Program-made: the position numbers and the translations under genes
The notes under the pieces: model-generated
The model's database searches: none
Seen by the model: the letters and a program-made list of their open reading frames with translations, nothing else
What the model was told of the DNA's origin: nothing
Shown here: positions 40,253 through 53,400 of the stretch, piece by piece
How positions within the stretch are numbered: the first letter of the stretch is position 1
Layout: every line of letters starts with the position of its first letter
Origin: Nitzschia sp. pyKryTriq1
Taxonomy: Eukaryota; Bacillariophyta; Bacillariophyceae; Bacillariales; Bacillariaceae
Assembly: GCA_956465555.1 (NCBI GenBank)
Contig: OY101119.1
Coordinates: 2,466,629 to 2,530,628 of the forward strand
DNA: 64,000 nt
Reading direction: 5' to 3'

Positions 40253-40897
40253 ATGCCTAGCGAGATCTTTGCCTACTCGTACGCTTTTCAGGGTGTCGAG
40301 ACACTTCCTGGTGCGGCGTTGTTTCCTTCGAACCATCAGATAAGAATATTTCCTTCGATCGACGACAATTTAACGATGTGGAGCAAGACGGAAGGATTCC
40401 GCGCTTCTACGTCTCGCCAGAAGAAGAGCAGAATGATGGCGAAGAAGTCGGTTCGTTTTTCGGAGACGACCCAGACCATACGATCGAGCCACCATTCGCT
40501 TTCACGTGACGACATCCGGGCAATTTGCTGGTATGTGAAAGACGATTTCTACCGTTTTAAATTAGATTGCGACGACTCAGTTCGAGCATCTATTGCATCA
40601 ACAAGAGGCCAAGGACTTCGAGATCCCGGTACTGATATTATTTGCACTCGAGGATTGGAACATATTCGAATGGGTCGTCAAGCAAATGAACTCCGGAAAT
40701 CCGAGCGCGCCGCACTAATACGTATGGTTTTGGCCCGGCAGAATATCCACCGTTTGGCGGGAAGTTCCAATCCGGAGGTGCTGAGGAGCATTTCTGAGAA
40801 AATGTCCTTGAAATCGAAAAGGGTGGCAATGGCTTTTGGCAGACATGACCACGAGTCGTCCACTCGATTGAACAGCTGGTCAGCAAGGGCGGCTTGA
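40253..40897 (+). CDS. diatom RGLE/WY-core protein of unknown function, second member
   Basis: 214 residues from the first in-frame ATG at 40253, intronless. It shares ordered elements with the gene at 17713: KSVRFSET (about 62-69), then SRDDIRAICWYVKDDFYRFK (about 82-101), then TRGLEHIRMGRQ (about 129-140), then a helix with ALIRMVLARQNIH. No enzyme motif, signal peptide or transmembrane segment is visible. Function unknown; the family appears numerous in diatoms from memory, not from a search. It is shorter than the other member and lacks the Lys/Ser-rich tail. Confidence 0.72.
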   Translation: MPSEIFAYSYAFQGVETLPGAALFPSNHQIRIFPSIDDNLTMWSKTEGFRASTSRQKKSRMMAKKSVRFSETTQTIRSSHHSLSRDDIRAICWYVKDDFYRFKLDCDDSVRASIASTRGQGLRDPGTDIICTRGLEHIRMGRQANELRKSERAALIRMVLARQNIHRLAGSSNPEVLRSISEKMSLKSKRVAMAFGRHDHESSTRLNSWSARAA

Positions 40898-43937
<3,040 letters not shown>

Positions 43938-44005
43938 ATGCAGCATGAAGAGTACGTATGTCTAGAGCTTCTCACCACAGATTAAAAGTAAGAGATAGCT
44001 CAAAA

Positions 44006-45100
44006 TTATGAAGATCTCCGGGAGAGTGATATACCCAAGGCAATGGCGATTATAACAGCACTGCCTGTGCCTACCGTTAGCCATGAAGGCAAAATGGATT
44101 TCGACCGGTCCGCATGCTTCATTATCACAAATTCCTCGTTATTCGGGACGCGATGCTTTCGGTACACTTTCAGTACATGCTGACCCAGCGTGGTAGCTTG
44201 TAGCTCTTTTGTCAGCTCATTCAACTCTGGAGGTAGTTTGTCCATACTTACCAGCCAATTCTTCATTTCCGGCGGTCGGACCAAGGGATAGGCCAGGGCA
44301 GCGAGTGTCAGATCTGCAGCCGTGAATCCATACGATTTCTCATTGGTGTCCAGTAGGTATTCTCCACCAGACTGATCAAGGCGCTCTGACAATTCTGCAA
44401 ACACTTCGCGGAGTGCTTTCATACTCGCTAGGTAGGACTCTGTGTGGATTCCGAGGGCTTTCTTTATACCGACTGCGAGGCCTTGCTCCAGAAACTTATC
44501 AAATACTATGCTCTCAATTTTCGCCACCTTGTTGGGATCTGCGCAAAGCTGGACTGTTGTATCATGATACTTGTGGACATTGGACTTGGATAGAAGATGA
44601 TAGTAGGCGATACATCGAACAGTGGCACCCAGTCGTCTTCCAAGATCCGCTTCGACTTCCTCAATTCGCGATCGAATTTCTTCGGGATACAACTCCGGCA
44701 TGAATTGCTGAAGAATACGGGTGCTCTCATAAATCACTTTCTGTTCTCCATCATCCTCTTCTTGCAAAACAATCATGGGTGTGATAGAGGCTTCCTGAGC
44801 ACTGACCTTGAGAGTTTCATACGCCTGAAATGCTGGAGGATGCGCGTCTTCGGTGTAATAGTAAGGATTGTCTCCTTTCGCCTCGACGTGATCGAGTGCA
44901 AAGCGCACCTTTTCACAGAAATGAGAGACGCTTATGGTTATCAAGCGAATATGACAAGTCTTGGACTTGCTTGGCGGCTCTCGCTGCCGAACAGTCGAAA
45001 AGGTTTCAATTAGGAACTTCGCAATTGCCAGGGGCCCCGAGCTTACTTGTTTCAATTTCATGGGCTGGGCATTCTCGACGGGTAATAAATCAGAGGACAT
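44006..45100 (-). CDS. GST-like protein with C-terminal membrane anchor
   Basis: 364 residues, intronless. A glutathione S-transferase N-domain can be read from SHFCEKVRFALDHV (about 59-72), where Ser and Cys precede the usual helix, through PMIVLQEEDD...IYESTRILQQFM, giving the cis-Pro and the Glu-Ser glutathione contact. The all-alpha C-domain follows (about 140-320), with FTAADLTLAALAYP matching the N-capping box region. The last 26 residues form a hydrophobic helix capped by RRSS, as in tail-anchored proteins, so the enzyme may sit on a membrane facing the cytosol. The N-terminal 50 residues are an extension of unknown role. Which GST class it belongs to is not clear. Diverges from the aldo/keto reductase gene. 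Confidence 0.75.
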   Translation of the reverse strand: MSSDLLPVENAQPMKLKQVSSGPLAIAKFLIETFSTVRQREPPSKSKTCHIRLITISVSHFCEKVRFALDHVEAKGDNPYYYTEDAHPPAFQAYETLKVSAQEASITPMIVLQEEDDGEQKVIYESTRILQQFMPELYPEEIRSRIEEVEADLGRRLGATVRCIAYYHLLSKSNVHKYHDTTVQLCADPNKVAKIESIVFDKFLEQGLAVGIKKALGIHTESYLASMKALREVFAELSERLDQSGGEYLLDTNEKSYGFTAADLTLAALAYPLVRPPEMKNWLVSMDKLPPELNELTKELQATTLGQHVLKVYRKHRVPNNEEFVIMKHADRSKSILPSWLTVGTGSAVIIAIALGISLSRRSS

Positions 45101-45545
45101 GTTTGTTTCTGGTTCCGATGTACATACGTACCGGTACCGGTAGGCAATTTTTTAATTCAATATTTTATATGTTGAGATCCAGGTCAACCAAGAAGCATCA
45201 GTTCTGTCAGGACCACCAGATAGAAGGTCAGATCTTGATTGTTGATGATGATGATGATGATTCTTGATTGATCCTCATTGATCATTGATCATTTTGATCC
45301 AAATCGAAATTCGCAAATGGCGGTTTTGGAACTCGTGACTCGTGGATCTTGGAACACGTTGGAAGCACACTGAAGTCGGCCCTTTTATAATTGGATCGCG
45401 GTGAAGGGGAAATAAAGACGCATACGCAAGACGCAAGTCGGCGACGACGCACGAGGTTCACATAGTATTACATTACCATTGGGATCCAGCATCCAGCATC
45501 CAGCAGCAGCGAAGTGGAAAGACGAAACAATAAAGGAAGTCAAAA
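45101..45545. other. divergent intergenic spacer
   Basis: Between the GST-like and aldo/keto reductase genes. Holds ACCGGTACCGGTA words at 45129-45143, a GAT-triplet tract at about 45244-45262, and repeated TTGATC words at 45262-45300. Confidence 0.5.
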
Positions 45546-46694
45546 ATGGGTGTAATCTCGTTTCTTTTTGCTCGCTTCATCCCGTTTATCGTTGTTAGTT
45601 TTGCCGTCTTCCTTGGATGGCTGAACTTGTCCCCTATCCCCGAGGGGAAGTTCTTTGCGACGATCATGCCTGCAATGAAAGGTTATTGGCCACCGAACAT
45701 TGTGGGCCATGGCAAAATGGAAGGAACTCCGCCGGTTCCCGACGATATGCTGCCCGAACCTCGTCGCGAGAATGAACTGTTTCTGGATCTCCCGGGAGGC
45801 TATACAATCCCCCAAAATGGACTAGGAATGTGCTGCCGACCCACCGCTTACGATGATGTCTTGGTGGAGAGGACCATTCTCTGGTACCTGTTGTTGGGTG
45901 GCCGCCACATTGATGGTGCCCATCTTTACCTCAACCATGTTGCGATTGGAAAAGGAATCAAAGAAGCAATCCGTCGGGGGGTACCTCGCGAAGAAATTTT
46001 TGTCACAACCAAGCTATCCCCTGCCTACTACGGACGCAATTCCACCTTGGGAGTAGTGCCCACCTTTCTCAAGGAGTTGGATCTAGAATACATTGACCTG
46101 ATTCTCATGCACTCACCCGTGCGCGTTCCGGGGATCAACTGGATCTCTTTGGAATGTAGTGCAAGTGGTCTGAACAAGACTGAGTGCCGCAAGGAAACGT
46201 ATGCAGCCTTGTCGGAACTTCGCGAAAAGGGAATCGTGCGCAGCATTGGCGTGAGCAACTTCCCAACGAAAGTTCTGAAAGAAATCCAAAGCATGGAAAA
46301 TGTAGCTCCCATCGCCAACAACCAAATCAACTTTAACCCCTGGATTTCTGATGGATGGATGGAGACTGTAGAATATTGCAAGGAACATGGCATCACCATC
46401 ACTGGTTACTTCACATTGGGTGGCTCTATGCAGCACCACGAAGCCAGTACCTCTGATGTGTTGAAGAGTATTGCCGCCAAGCATGGAAGGAGCGTTGCTC
46501 AAGTGATGTTGCGTTGGGCCGTCCAAATGGGAACAGTTGTTATTCCGGGCACTGGAAACCCGAACTACATGCGCGAGAATCTTGCCATCGTGGACTTTGA
46601 ACTTTCGGAAGAGGACATGAAGGCTATCGCAGGGCTTCGCACTCCCGAAGAGATGAAAAAGTTCATGATGATGGAAGAAAGTCTTTTTGACTAG
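45546..46694 (+). CDS. membrane-anchored aldo/keto reductase
   Basis: 382 residues, intronless. NAD(P)H-dependent carbonyl reductase fold. The catalytic tetrad is complete: Asp123 (RHIDGAHLY), Tyr128, Lys156 (VTTKLSP) and His189 (LILMHSP), with the IGVSNFP strand (about 235-241) and IPGTGNPNYMREN (about 333-345) at the cofactor pocket. An N-terminal hydrophobic segment (about 3-25) precedes the barrel, so the protein is probably membrane-anchored or secretory; this differs from most cytosolic family members. Substrate unknown. The ATG lies five bases after a polypurine stretch and is the first in frame. Confidence 0.85.
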   Translation: MGVISFLFARFIPFIVVSFAVFLGWLNLSPIPEGKFFATIMPAMKGYWPPNIVGHGKMEGTPPVPDDMLPEPRRENELFLDLPGGYTIPQNGLGMCCRPTAYDDVLVERTILWYLLLGGRHIDGAHLYLNHVAIGKGIKEAIRRGVPREEIFVTTKLSPAYYGRNSTLGVVPTFLKELDLEYIDLILMHSPVRVPGINWISLECSASGLNKTECRKETYAALSELREKGIVRSIGVSNFPTKVLKEIQSMENVAPIANNQINFNPWISDGWMETVEYCKEHGITITGYFTLGGSMQHHEASTSDVLKSIAAKHGRSVAQVMLRWAVQMGTVVIPGTGNPNYMRENLAIVDFELSEEDMKAIAGLRTPEEMKKFMMMEESLFD

Positions 46695-47246
46695 AGGTTA
46701 TTTCTGATTTGATAGTCGCTCTAAATTAAGTTAGTAATTTCAGTAATCGTTATGGACCTTTGCTGTGTGGTACTAATACGTTACTATTATTCTCTAGCAA
46801 ATCCTGCTGTGTTTTACGCTGGAACTCTCTAGAGTAGTAGCGTAAAGGAGGAGCATTCTCTACCCGGTACCCGGTAGGTCCTACTACTAGCTACCCGATC
46901 TCCTCTACAACGCACCGTACAGTACCAGTACTCTCTCTCTCTCTCTCTCTCTCTCTACCAGTACTTCTCGTAGCTGAGTGATGGTATCTGGTACCGGTAC
47001 GATATCGGTACAATTAGGTGCAGTTCACGAGTGAGTCCCTATTTGATGCACGACTCACATTCTCGCTGGTAAAGATACGGGACCCGGGACCTCGAGAAGA
47101 CCGCAGCGCGCGAGACGATGAACTCGGGAAGAAAATCTTGCTTGTTGTTGATGGTTGATGGTTCAGTTCCATAGTCAGTGCTCAGTGTTGACTTTGATGC
47201 CCTCATACTAATCAAAGCTAAGCTCGCAGCATTAACCTCCTCCAAA
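46695..47246. other. intergenic spacer with CT microsatellite and GTACC words
   Basis: No gene seen. CTCTAGAGTAGTAG-type words at 46825-46910, a CT run at about 46931-46957, and GGTACCGGTACG words at 46984-47012. Confidence 0.55.
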
Positions 47247-48329
47247 ATGGTTTTTAACTTCTTGACTGGCCGTATAAAAGGCGGAGACGGAAATGTTACG
47301 CCTATTCCCGATCCCGAGCGGATCTTTCACATGCCAGGGGAAGAAGAACCTCACGAGGGCACATGGCTTCAATGGCCGCATGATCACGGTGGCAATCGGC
47401 GGCGAAACCTTGTCCAAAGATACGAAGAATCCTGGATTCAAATGGCGCTGGCTCTACACACTGGAGAACGCGTCCATATTATTGTGTACGACGACGATGA
47501 CGAGGATAGAGTTTCACGTAAATTGCATGATCGAGGATGTGACATGCAACAAATTGACTTTTTTAAATGGCCGACCGAAGACGTCTGGGTTAGAGACAAT
47601 GGGCCTATCTTTGTGTACGACGAAATTGACCAGTTGCATGTGACTGATTGGGGATTCAACGGCTGGGGAAAACGGTACGAATATCAGCAAAGCAACGCCA
47701 TCCCAAAACTAGTTGCCTCTGCCTTGGATCTTCCTTGTACCACCATCCCGATGATCAATGAAGGAGGATCGGTCGAGATAGATGGAAAGGGAACTTTGAT
47801 GGCGAAGCGAAGCTCCATCTTAAATCGAAATCGAAATCCAGGCTGGAACCAAGAAGACGCCGAAGCGTATTTCCATCGATACCTTGGAGCCACCAACTTC
47901 ATCTGGCTCGACGGCGTCAAGGGGCAAGATACTACAGACGACCATATCGATGGAACAGCCCGATTTGCAGACTCCAAAACTATCGTTACATGCTACCGCA
48001 ATGACTTCTTGAATCGCAAAGAGTACGATATTCTCGCTAATGCCGTAAATACGGATGGGGAAAAGTATCGTTTGGTCCACCTACCACTGACGACGCGCAA
48101 AGTTGTTCGCGGAGAGTTTGGATTCTACATTAATTATTATGTGGCAAACAAAGTGGTTTTGGTGCCGGCCTTTGATGATCCGAACGACCAAGTTGCTGCC
48201 AGGAAGCTGCAAGCTATTTATGGCGACCAGCGGAAAGTTGTTCTGATCCCAATGAAAGAGATATTGAAGGATGGCGGCATGGTACATTGCGTCACGCAGC
48301 AGCAGCCACTTCCTCGGATGAATCGATAA
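47247..48329 (+). CDS. agmatine deiminase (agmatine iminohydrolase)
   Basis: Converts agmatine to N-carbamoylputrescine in the plant-type arginine decarboxylase route to polyamines. 360 residues, intronless. Seen: MPGEEEPHEGTWLQWPH (about 28-44), the guanidine-binding TEDVWVRDNGP, NEGGSVEIDGKGTL (about 172-185), TDDHIDG with the catalytic His (about 231-237), and GGMVHCVTQQQP with nucleophilic Cys348. All residues expected of the peptidyl-arginine-deiminase-like superfamily are in place. I chose ATG 47247; the frame is open further upstream but without an ATG. No organellar presequence is evident. A GGTACC island lies about 235 bp upstream. Confidence 0.93.
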   Translation: MVFNFLTGRIKGGDGNVTPIPDPERIFHMPGEEEPHEGTWLQWPHDHGGNRRRNLVQRYEESWIQMALALHTGERVHIIVYDDDDEDRVSRKLHDRGCDMQQIDFFKWPTEDVWVRDNGPIFVYDEIDQLHVTDWGFNGWGKRYEYQQSNAIPKLVASALDLPCTTIPMINEGGSVEIDGKGTLMAKRSSILNRNRNPGWNQEDAEAYFHRYLGATNFIWLDGVKGQDTTDDHIDGTARFADSKTIVTCYRNDFLNRKEYDILANAVNTDGEKYRLVHLPLTTRKVVRGEFGFYINYYVANKVVLVPAFDDPNDQVAARKLQAIYGDQRKVVLIPMKEILKDGGMVHCVTQQQPLPRMNR

Positions 48330-48730
48330 GGTGTAACTACTAGACTGTAATAGGTACAGTAATAATATATACCGGTACAAGTACTTCCGACGATCTCGAG
48401 AGACTACAGCTACCGGTACCGGTACGGTACTGGTCGAGATCCCCTTGGTGCTTTCCTTCAAAATTATTTATCCTGGGGGTTCTTTGCAAGTAGTTAGAAT
48501 CATCAATCGAACTGATCGACCAGAAGAAGAATTTGGCGCAGGCGCCAACAAACCCTCAACTCTCTCGGACACTGTAGACCGATGGTATAGTACTGTTAGT
48601 GAAATAATTCGTTGGCCTATGCCCCTGATCGATTCCGATTTGCGTAGCAGGATCGTCCTCTCTCGGGGATACCCTTGGGTACATCTCCTTGCCTCGTCCT
48701 TGTCAAGGTGTGAAGGGATGGCGGGCGGGT

Positions 48731-48890
48731 TTTTAAAGCTAATTAATCTAGAATTCCGAAGTTGGGATTTGCGATACCGAGGTTGACTCGATGATCTTAT
48801 GAGGTTCATCGGTCGTCTCTCTTGGTATCGGTTTCGGGTTTGGGTGTTCGTTCGACTTCTTGTCTGTCCTTCGTTCGTTGGGGGTGGCCA
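48731..48890. repeat. X module, internal copy (copy B)
   Basis: 160 bp, matching 49911-50070 and, with one or two differences, the X modules of copy A. Confidence 0.9.
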
Positions 48891-49910
48891 TGGCGCAGGC
48901 GCCAACAAACCCTCAACTCTCTCGGACACTGTAGACCGATGGTATAGTACTGTTAGTGAAATAATTCGTTGGCCTATGCCCCTGATCGATTCCGATTTGC
49001 GTAGCAGGATCGTCCTCTCTCGGGGATACCCTTGGGTACATCTCCTTGCCTCGTCCTTGTCAAGGTGTGAAGGGATGGCGGGCGGCCATTGAACTAGAAA
49101 TCCAGCCTCATCTCGTCGCCTTGGTTGTTCGCGTCGGTTCCTGAAAGGTCGACCATGTCCTCAGCGAGGTTGCTTGTGAGTTCGATGATCTGGGGTCTGA
49201 TGTACGCCATGAATGCGTTGGATCTCCACCGCCCCAAAATCATGATCTTCATTTCTGAGTAGTTCCGTTGGCTAAGTGCTAGGGCCATGGCGGCGCCTGA
49301 CCGTAGTGACTTGTTCCCAATTTCTTCAGGGTCAAATCCGAATGTCTTCTTTCCGCCGTATAGTCGGCAGAGATCTCTGATCGATTCCAGTACGATATGG
49401 CTCGTGATTCTCAACCGGTTTGGGACGGTCCCGACTGTGCAGAGGTCGGTCTCCTCGTTCCACCCTTCGACCCTACGTTAGGACGTTGTTGGCTTGGCTA
49501 CCCTCTCGTAGCTGTGACCCTTTCGGTATTCGGATCCTCCATGCTCTCCCTGAAAACGAATAACCGCCTAGTCCCACCGGGCACGAGTCGGACGCCCCCA
49601 ACCTGGTGGGTTTCCGATGGAGTCACCATCTCCGAAATCGTGCACCAGGCCGCTGGGTTCGGGGACCCTCCGAAGGTGAGGCGGAGCATGATGACCGCCC
49701 ACGCCCCGAACACTAGTATCTGCATCAGGGCGGATTGTCCGTGGTGGTGTAGTCTCCTGTACGCATCCTGTGTTGTTCGTCGGTTCGAGATTGTCGAGTG
49801 GCCCTTCCGATTTCGCCTTCGCCCATGATCCTTCCTGTTGGATCCGCTCCTGGAGGAAATCCTTCCACTTCGGGTTACTAGGTTGCGCCATTGAATGGTT
49901 TGAAAGTTGC

Positions 49911-50070
49911 TTTTAAAGCTAATTAATCTAGAATTCCGAAGTTGGGATTTGCGATACCGAGGTTGACTCGATGATCTTATGAGGTTCATCGGTCGTCTCT
50001 CTTGGTATCGGTTTCGGGTTTGGGTGTTCGTTCGACTTCTTGTCTGTCCTTCGTTCGTTGGGGGTGGCCA
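49911..50070. repeat. X module, terminal copy (copy B)
   Basis: 160 bp at the outer right end; ends GGGGGTGGCCA. Confidence 0.9.
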
Positions 50071-50486
50071 CTCTCTCCGCTCTCCGCGTGCCCACCTCGA
50101 CGGAGCGAGCGGACGGCGGACAGCCCGAGGAAGGTTGAAGATCACTCCGATGAGTCGTCGCAGATTCCTTGTAACAAGGTTTGGTATTTACAATGCATAA
50201 GAATGGAACAAATAATCTTTACTCCCATGCATGGAAGTATTTAGTTTATTTCATAGCGAAAGGCAAGTTTTAAAGAAATATTTTGACCGTGGGGATTGAT
50301 TTGGCACACAACATCTTGATGGAGGGTCAGCAACGACGATGTTGTCATTCGTCGTTTCTTTCCCTCGAACACTCGAAACCCACCATCACCATGTACAATA
50401 ATGTTGCATTCTATTTTGATTTGATTTGATTTGACTTTCGTGCATTGATAACTGTCAGTAACTCGATTTTCTTTAGTGTCTGCACG
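50071..50486. other. spacer between element B and VPS15
   Basis: No gene seen. Contains a TTTGAT pentad tract at about 50413-50434. Probably the promoter and leader of VPS15, with the retroelement ending 416 bp upstream of the ATG. Confidence 0.5.
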
Positions 50487-53400
50487 ATGGGTGCCAGCCA
50501 TACGACCTTGGCATCGACCAGTAGCGTGGGCGGGGAAGAAGGAATTCTGCCCGAGCTCGACGGTGCTGGGGCAACAAATAACTCTGGCAATAATAACAAC
50601 ACTCAAACCAACAGTGGCAAACATGATTTGAGTGAGTACTCTTTGGACCAGCCTTTATTCCCGGGATCCGGACGTATGATGCGGACATTTAGGCTCCGTC
50701 ATAAGCAGAATGGCTCGGCAGTGACGCTGAAGACCATGTACGTCTCCAAAGAACACGAAACGTTAGTGAAGGAACAAGAACAAGAACTGAAACGCATCCT
50801 CCAAGCCCTCCACGGTCAGCTCCATGTGGCTCCGTTTTTGTATTGGTCTTTGGGTCCCTATAAACCAAAAGCTTTCAGCAATAACGCTCCCACCATGGTC
50901 CGACAAGTTAGTCTGCTGCGGCCTCACATGTACACGACACTATCTGATCGACTGGCCTCGCGGCCCTTTTTAACGCATGTGGAGAAGCTATGGATTGCGT
51001 ATCAATTATTGCAAGCCTTGGAGGCGATGCATGTCAAGGGAATAGTTCATGGATTTTTAACGACGGAAAATATTGGCTTGTCCAGCTGGAACTGGGTGGT
51101 AGTGCTGGATGTGGCTAGTTACAAAGCGCGGACGGCGTTACCGGACGACGATCCAACAGAATATCTCTATTACTTTCAAGAAAACTATTCAAACTCATAT
51201 TCACAAGGAACTGACACAACACGACGAGAAAAAAGATGCTATCTGGCACCTGAACGCTTTTATACTCCCAATCTAGATCAACCGAAGCCAACCGAGCAAC
51301 AAAAACTTACACCAGCCATGGATATCTTTTCGGCTGGATGCGTCTTGATGGAAACCTTTTTGAATGGAGAACGGGCGCTGGATCTTGGGGATCTGATGGA
51401 ATATCGCAAGCAACAGTCGTCACCGACACTACAGCAAAATCTTAACAAGATTGAGTTTTCGGCACTGAGAGCTGCCTGCCGGCATATGTTGCACTTGGAT
51501 CCAAGTGAGCGGTTGTCGGCAAACGCCTATTTGGAGCGTCTGGAGGCGTCCGAGCTGGTGCCGGAATCATTTGGTGTCCTAGCTACAATGATGGAAAAGG
51601 TCACCTATGCTCCTCCCGACGCTCGGTTGGCAATAGCAACAGCGTTCTATTCCAAGATTTTGTGGGAGGCTCTCGGAATTCATGACATTGAGGGTACCAT
51701 CTACGTGCAAAATATTTTGGGATCAACCATGGCACGTCAAATGCAAGCTCAAACGGCTACTGCCATGGGAGATTTAGTTGACCGGAAGGAAAGCAATCCA
51801 GATTTGCTAGAATCGAATGAAACTATGGAAGAAAAGAAGGAAGATTTGTTGCTATCCAATGCCGATCTCTTCGCCGAGACGGAGGCCCTTTTGAAAAAGC
51901 TTGAAACCTTGAGTTTTGACGAAGGAGAAGTACTGGACATTGCAGCCAAGGAAGCCTCCTCGTCGACAGTGAGGGATTCATCCAAGGTTCCTGCAGTGGC
52001 CCAGGTCAACCGTTCGGAAATCTCTCAAAGTTCGCTGCTAATCTACCTGCAGCTTATATTGTCCTCAGTGCGACATGTCCAACGACCTTCTAGTAAGCTT
52101 GTGGCCCTCCAACTCATGAGTCGACTGGGAAAATTCTCCAGTGATGAGGCTCGGCTGCAGCGGATCGTTCCGGTCACAGTCTCTCTCTTGCATGATCAAG
52201 ATCCACTGGTTCGAGCGTCAGCCATTCAAGTTCTTGCTACAACAGTCAGTACCATCGAGTCCTTTCCTCCGTCGGATTCCAAAGTTTTCCCGGAATACAT
52301 CTTCAAGCGTGTCGCCCACTTGATCACCGATCCAGCCCTCGTGGTCCGACTGGCTTTTGCCAAGAACGTCGCTGTCTTAGCCGAGACGTCGCAGCGTTTT
52401 TTGGACATTTCGCAAGCCGTGCGATTATACGAGGCAGTTGGGGGCGGTGGGGTCGTAGCCAGCACTTCTGCATCCACGGGAAAAGAGATCACTACTCTTG
52501 GGAGAAATGTATTTACAGACGATGTTGCCAAGCTCCTCGATGAATCCACTTCGGGTACAACCGGAAAGAAGAAAAAGTTAGAATCCGCCGAATCTAGTGG
52601 TGTCGATTCCGCCAGCTCGGACGGGGCTGTGGGGACTGGGAAGACCTTAATTAGCAGTACATATACGACGGAATTGGCTGTTCTCCACGAAACAGTCTCT
52701 AGATGGGTGGTGCACGTTACTACGGATCAGTCTGAGCAATCTTCACCGGCCAAGCGTGCACTGCTGGGGGACATGGCGCGTCTTTGCAACTTTTTTGGAT
52801 TGGATGGAGTCATGGCTTTTATTTTGCCGCAAGTATTGTCGTTTCTCAACGACCGCAAGGATTGGCAACTTCGCGTGGCACTTTTCGACTGTTTACCATC
52901 AGTTTGCCATATTATTGGCAGGGCTGCTACCGAACATTTTGTCCTTCCCTGTTTGGAAACAGCCCTTGTCGATGGCACCGAGTCTGTCGTTAGCCGCGCA
53001 CTGAAATGTCTCTCACAACTTTTGAGTATGGGTTTGCTGTCCCGATCAGTTCTTCTTGGAACGCCGTCGATGAGCGTTTCCGAGCCGTCACATGGGTAAG
53101 TCATCTTTCTTGTCCATTTTTTAATTTTCTCTTCGATCCTAACATGTCCAAATTGCGCGATGTAGACTGCTCAAAAAATACGCCCCGTTGTTGGTACATC
53201 CATCGGCAGATGTTCGGTACTTTGCGATATCCACTGTGAATTCCTTTAGCCGATCACTTGGACATCCTGATGCGGAAGTTTTTGTGGTTCCAATATTACG
53301 ACCATTCCTTCGTTTCATGCCGACATCGAATCATCTCACAACACGACAAGGCCTTGAAGTGTGTCTTCAGCCTCCTTGGACTCGGCAAAGATTCCACAAA

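Larger units (their letters stand above)
48534..50070 (-). mobile_element. tyrosine-recombinase (DIRS-order, Ngaro/PAT-like) retroelement fossil, copy B
   Basis: Fossil of about 1.54 kb on the minus strand, with the same split repeats as copy A: X at 49911-50070 and 48731-48890, Y at 48534-48729 and 48891-49085. The joined Y/X boundary at 48890-48891 equals the two outer ends put together, as expected of elements that pass through a circle. The internal region, 49086-49910, begins with the same first-ORF N-terminus as copy A and ends, next to the inner Y, with a tyrosine recombinase C-terminal fragment (49094-49414: SLRSGAAMALA...GRWRSNAFMAYIRPQ). Repeat copies look identical, implying a young insertion. 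Incomplete, presumably non-autonomous; no reverse transcriptase seen and no target-site duplication. Confidence 0.68.
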
